From Bacillota bacterium (lineage in GTDB: Bacteria > Bacillota_C > Negativicutes > JAEYSJ01), in NCBI GenBank assembly GCA_023434855.1, contig JAEYSJ010000265.1, positions 1-16,035 of the forward strand: a DNA stretch of 16,035 nt, given 5' to 3'. The notes under the pieces are model-generated. The model was given only the letters and a program-made list of their open reading frames with translations. It did not search any database and had not been told where the DNA came from. This document shows positions 12,973 through 16,035 of the stretch, one piece after another. Numbering within the stretch: position 1 is the first letter of the stretch; each line of letters begins with the position of its first letter. A program made the translations under genes and the position numbers.

Positions 12973-14232
12973 ATGCGGAAAAATGTTTTAATTATCGGTG
13001 CCGGAGGAGTGGCCCATGTAGTTGCCCATAAATGTGCGATGAATAATGATGTTTTAGGCGATATTTGCATCGCTTCCCGCACCAGGCAAAAATGTGAGGA
13101 AATTATTGAAAGTGTAATGCGCAAAAATCACCTGAAAGATTCATCGAAAAAATTGTATTCACGTGAAGTGAATGCACTTGATATCCCTGCTTTGGTTGAT
13201 CTAATCAAAGATACTAAATCAGAAATCGTCATCAATGTGGGGCAGGCCTATGTTAACATGTCGGTTTTGGAGGCTTGCATCGAGACAGGCGCAGTGTATA
13301 TGGATACGGCGATCCATGAAGAGCCGGATAAGGTCTGTGAAAACCCGCCCTGGTACGCCAATTACGAGTGGAAACGCAAGGAGCGTTGTAAGGAAAAAGG
13401 GATTACCGCAATCCTTGGCCTTGGTTTCGATCCCGGTGTGGTCAATGTCTGGTGCGCTTTAGCGCAAAAAGATTATTTCGATACCATTGATACTATTGAT
13501 ATACTGGATGTTAACGCCGGCAGTCACGGCAAGTATTTTGCCACCAACTTTGATCCGGAGATTAACTTCCGGGAATTTAAAAAAGTATGGACCTGGATTG
13601 ACCGGAAATGGGTATTGCAAAAGGTTCACTCCATAAGAATGGACTATGATTTTCCGGTGGTGGGAAGCTGTCCGGTGTACCTGAACGGGCATGATGAACT
13701 GCATTCTCTTTCCAGGAATATTGACGCTAATTCCATTCGTTTCTGGATGGGATTTGGCGATCATTATCTGAATGTGTTTTCCGTTTTGACCAATATCGGT
13801 CTTACTTCGGAAAAACCGGTGAAAATCGCGGAAGGGGTAGAAGTTGTGCCCCTTAAGGTATTAAAAGCCTTGCTACCGGACCCTTCCTCCCTGGCTCCCG
13901 GCTATACGGGAAAAACCTGCATCGGCAATTATATCCGGGGCACCAAAGACAATAAAAAGCGGGAAATCTTTATCTACAATACTTGCGATCATGCCGAGTG
14001 TTACAAGGAAGTGGAGTCCCAGGCCATTAGCTATACCGCCGGGGTTCCGCCAGTAGCCGCAGCGATTTTGGTTGCCCGCGGCGACTGGGATGTAAAGCAT
14101 ATGGTAAATGCGGAAGAGCTCGATCCTACTCCTTTCATCAAACTGCTTGACACCATGGGCCTGCCTACGGAAATAATTGAATCGCCAACACCCTTTACGC
14201 CGCCTGTCATTGAATCATTAGAGTCTGTCTGA
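12973..14232 (+). CDS. Carboxynorspermidine/carboxyspermidine synthase (dehydrogenase, saccharopine-dehydrogenase-like)
   Basis: ATG at 12973 has AAGGAGG about 6 nt upstream; an in-frame TTG at 12952 precedes that site and is rejected. The 419-aa protein starts with a Rossmann NAD(P)H site VLIIGAGGVAHVVAHK and continues with the saccharopine-dehydrogenase-like pattern (GAVYMDTAIHEE, LGLGFDPGVVNVW). It reductively condenses aspartate semialdehyde with putrescine or diaminopropane, giving the substrate of the adjacent nspC. The pairing with nspC is what separates it from true saccharopine or homospermidine enzymes. It ends 8 nt before a strong terminator. Confidence 0.9.
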   Translation: MRKNVLIIGAGGVAHVVAHKCAMNNDVLGDICIASRTRQKCEEIIESVMRKNHLKDSSKKLYSREVNALDIPALVDLIKDTKSEIVINVGQAYVNMSVLEACIETGAVYMDTAIHEEPDKVCENPPWYANYEWKRKERCKEKGITAILGLGFDPGVVNVWCALAQKDYFDTIDTIDILDVNAGSHGKYFATNFDPEINFREFKKVWTWIDRKWVLQKVHSIRMDYDFPVVGSCPVYLNGHDELHSLSRNIDANSIRFWMGFGDHYLNVFSVLTNIGLTSEKPVKIAEGVEVVPLKVLKALLPDPSSLAPGYTGKTCIGNYIRGTKDNKKREIFIYNTCDHAECYKEVESQAISYTAGVPPVAAAILVARGDWDVKHMVNAEELDPTPFIKLLDTMGLPTEIIESPTPFTPPVIESLESV

Positions 14233-14240
14233 TAATAACA

Positions 14241-14284
14241 AAAACCTCCTGTGAATACCGATAAGTATTTGCAGGAGGTTTTTT
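14241..14284. terminator. Shared bidirectional terminator
   Basis: AAAACCTCCTGTGAATAC (14241-14258) pairs with GTATTTGCAGGAGGTTTT (14265-14282) with a few wobble positions, and T-runs follow on both strands. It lies between convergent genes: it ends the polyamine operon on the plus strand and the MFS gene, which stops at 14292, on the minus strand. Confidence 0.9.
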
Positions 14285-14291
14285 CATGCTT

Positions 14292-15518
14292 TTATATTTG
14301 TCGTTCAGAAATAATTGTGATAGATGGTGAATGTTCGGTTTTTTGGGGGATATGGGGAATAATACAAGCGAGTATGGCTGATAATGTCAGGGGAATTAAG
14401 GTGCATAACAGTGCCGGTTTCAGTCCGGCATGGTCGGCGACTGCACCGGTTATTGCCGTGCCAAGTCCTCCCAGACCGGCGGACAGGCCAAGCATCATGC
14501 CTGAAGCCATAGCGGCATTGGCAGGGATCATGGCTTGAGCCCAAACAATAGAAGGTGGAACAGTGCCTTGCATGACTGCGCCGCTAACTGCGAGCATTAT
14601 CCAGGTAAACACAGTGACCTCCGCCGGTGCTAAAAAGAAATAAGTAGCAGGTAAAGAAGCCAGTAGAAGACCAATAATGCATTTTTTATATCCGAACTGG
14701 TCACTTAAATACCCGCCAATAAAACCTCCCAAGGCACCCCCTAATAAAAAAACAGTCAGCATACTGCCGGCAACAGCGGTCGAATAACCTGCTCTGGTTA
14801 AGAGGACAGGAAGAAAGGTGGTAACAGCAACTTGTGTCCAGGCGCGCAGTCCCATGACAATATTCAAATTAAGCAAAGGCAGAGAATTGTACCATGTCTC
14901 ATGAGAATTTCTTGCTTTGGGCGGAGCAGCCAATTTAAAATTATGCAGTCTTTGTAAATAATAGGCAACTGTCAATACGATCCCTGGTACAGCTATCCAT
15001 AATAAATTACTTAAACCAAATTTCGCAATATAAAGCATGACTATTGCCGGAGCCACAGCAAAGCCCAGATTGCCGCCACCGATAAATATTGACATGGCAA
15101 AAGCCTTTGTATGGTGTAAGCTTACCTTGCTGGTCATAATTGAACCAAGGGGGTGGAAAAGTGAGGAAGCCAAGCCGGACAGAGCGACAAATACAAATAA
15201 CGTTATAATTCCTGTGGCTGAACCGGCCAGACTTATAAAAACTCCGCTGATTGGTATTGTTACTAATATAAGCCGGGAGAGGCTGTATTTATCAACAAGA
15301 TAACCAAATACCGGTTGCAAAATGCATGAGGTAAAAGAAAATATCATGACCAACAAGCCACTTAAAGTGAGGGAAAGACCTAAATTGTTTATCACGATTG
15401 GAATAATGGCCGGTAAAAAATTGGCATAAAAATCGCTAAAAAAGTGGCCGGCAGTAAGTAAACTTATAGTATACCAAATATACCAATTGTTGCTCCGATT
15501 AGCGGGAAGGGTTATCAT
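14292..15518 (-). CDS. MFS transporter, fosmidomycin-resistance (Fsr)-like
   Basis: The start is taken as the ATG at 15518, with AGGAG about 11 nt upstream; a GTG at 15530 sits too close to that site. The 408-aa product has about 12 membrane helices. GHFFSDFYANFLPAIIP in the first helix and LFHPLGSIMTS in the fourth are typical of the Fsr-like branch of MFS, and GYLVDKYSLSR / GYLSDQFGYKK are the loop 2-3 and 8-9 motifs. The substrate is unknown; Fsr-like proteins are often drug or metabolite exporters. It is convergent with the polyamine genes and separated from them by a terminator, so a polyamine link is only positional. Confidence 0.85.
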   Translation of the reverse strand: MITLPANRSNNWYIWYTISLLTAGHFFSDFYANFLPAIIPIVINNLGLSLTLSGLLVMIFSFTSCILQPVFGYLVDKYSLSRLILVTIPISGVFISLAGSATGIITLFVFVALSGLASSLFHPLGSIMTSKVSLHHTKAFAMSIFIGGGNLGFAVAPAIVMLYIAKFGLSNLLWIAVPGIVLTVAYYLQRLHNFKLAAPPKARNSHETWYNSLPLLNLNIVMGLRAWTQVAVTTFLPVLLTRAGYSTAVAGSMLTVFLLGGALGGFIGGYLSDQFGYKKCIIGLLLASLPATYFFLAPAEVTVFTWIMLAVSGAVMQGTVPPSIVWAQAMIPANAAMASGMMLGLSAGLGGLGTAITGAVADHAGLKPALLCTLIPLTLSAILACIIPHIPQKTEHSPSITIISERQI

Positions 15519-15569
15519 AAATAGCAACACTCCTATGACTATACATTCGAGTTGAGTTTCGTATCACTT

Positions 15570-15600
15570 ATTATAACATTCATTAATAGGATGTTTGCAA
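15570..15600 (-). promoter_or_regulatory. Promoter of the MFS gene
   Basis: On the minus strand TGTTATAAT (15578-15570) is an extended -10 with a perfect TATAAT. TTGCAA (15600-15595) is a -35 candidate, though its 19-nt spacing is long. The start would fall near 15563, about 45 nt before the ATG. Confidence 0.5.
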
Positions 15601-15685
15601 TAAATTTTATATTGCTCAGCTTATTTCCGGCTAATATACGTATTTAAATATTTAATTGATAATTGTAGAATTATGAAATGAGACG

Positions 15686-15694
15686 TGTTAGAAT
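15686..15694 (+). promoter_or_regulatory. Possible extended -10 of the PocR-domain gene
   Basis: TGTTAGAAT carries the TGn extension and a TAGAAT -10 about 90 nt before the assigned start. No convincing -35 was found. The rest of 15519-15784 shows no other supported feature. Confidence 0.3.
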
Positions 15695-15784
15695 GGCCTT
15701 AATCATATAATCATTCTTCTTAAGGGAGAAAAGCAACAGATCACTGGTATAATTGCTGACTCGGCAAGGGAGCGAATAATATAC

Positions 15785-16035
15785 ATGCGGTTTGCAGATC
15801 TATTCGATATAACAAGTTTGCAGAATTTGCTTGATGCGTTTTATGAAGCTACAGGAATACCATCAGGCATAGTGGATGTGGATTCAACTGTGTTGACAGC
15901 TACGGGGTGGCAAGACATTTGCGCTAACTTTCACCGGTCTCATCCGGCTGCTGCAAAGATATGTAGGAAAAGCGACAGAAAAATTGCCCGGTATGCGGCT
16001 GAAGAGACACCCATAGGCTATAAATGTGGCAACGG
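15785..16035 (+). CDS. PocR-domain sensor protein, N-terminal part, cut by window edge
   Basis: ATG at 15785 opens a frame that runs off the window (83 codons). It begins MRFADLFDITSLQNLLDAFYEATGIPSGIVDVDS and shows the PocR ligand-binding pattern: LQNLLDAFYEATG, a central DVDSTVLTATGW, then Cys residues in QDICANFHR, AAKICRKSD and YKCGNG. PocR domains are predicted to sense small hydrocarbon-type molecules and head regulators, kinases or diguanylate cyclases; the output domain is outside the window. The ribosome site (AAGGGAG, about 12 nt away) is distant, and the frame stays open upstream to about 15719 without an ATG, so a non-ATG start near AAGGGAG at 15722-15728 cannot be excluded. It is divergent from the MFS gene, which it might regulate. 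Confidence 0.72.
   Translation, partial: MRFADLFDITSLQNLLDAFYEATGIPSGIVDVDSTVLTATGWQDICANFHRSHPAAAKICRKSDRKIARYAAEETPIGYKCGN

Overview
The window reads as a chromosomal segment of an anaerobic, probably spore-forming Bacillota. Reasons: strong AGGAGG-type ribosome sites, intrinsic terminators, AT-rich intergenic DNA, a sigma-D (FliA/SigD) type flagellar promoter, and a gene set (cytoplasmic Mo/Fe-S oxidoreductase, MtbA-like zinc methyltransferase, YeeE/TusA sulfur proteins, carboxynorspermidine pathway, PocR-domain sensor) common in Sporomusa/Pelosinus-type Negativicutes and in Desulfitobacterium-like Clostridia. The genus is a guess. No rRNA, tRNA, CRISPR array, phage gene or insertion-sequence gene was found.

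Layout. (1) 1-1134, minus strand: a histidine-rich 218-aa protein of unknown function, then a sensor histidine kinase cut by the window edge. The kinase N-terminus is also His-rich, suggesting a metal-linked sensory pair. A two-part nested hairpin lies between them. (2) 1416-1862, minus strand: a Ser/Thr-rich low-complexity protein behind a near-consensus sigma-D promoter. (3) 2133-3731, plus strand: a membrane diguanylate cyclase (extracytoplasmic sensor, HAMP, GGDEF) preceded by an mRNA leader with pseudoknot potential and followed by tandem hairpins. (4) 4083-11510, plus strand: a tightly packed seven-gene operon: lipoprotein substrate-binding protein, Mo oxidoreductase, MtbA/UroD-family zinc methyltransferase, ABC ATPase, ABC permease, YeeE/YedE (TsuA-like) membrane protein, TusA-like protein. 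(5) 11840-14232, plus strand: nspC and a carboxynorspermidine/carboxyspermidine dehydrogenase, with their own promoter and terminator. (6) 14292-15518, minus strand: an Fsr-like MFS transporter. (7) 15785 to the end, plus strand: the start of a PocR-domain sensor protein.

The centre of interest is the seven-gene operon. Its two enzyme genes sit between the binding-protein gene and the ATPase/permease genes of one NitT/TauT-type importer, and the run ends with a sulfur transporter and sulfur carrier pair. The simplest reading (inference) is an uptake-and-breakdown module for a small oxidised organosulfur or organoselenium compound: import, reduction by the Mo enzyme, methyl transfer by the zinc enzyme, and handling of released sulfur or selenium by YeeE/TusA. 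I do not recognise it as a characterised pathway. No corrinoid protein or electron-transfer partner is encoded in it. Its 5' leader carries competing hairpins and a possible 14-codon leader ORF.
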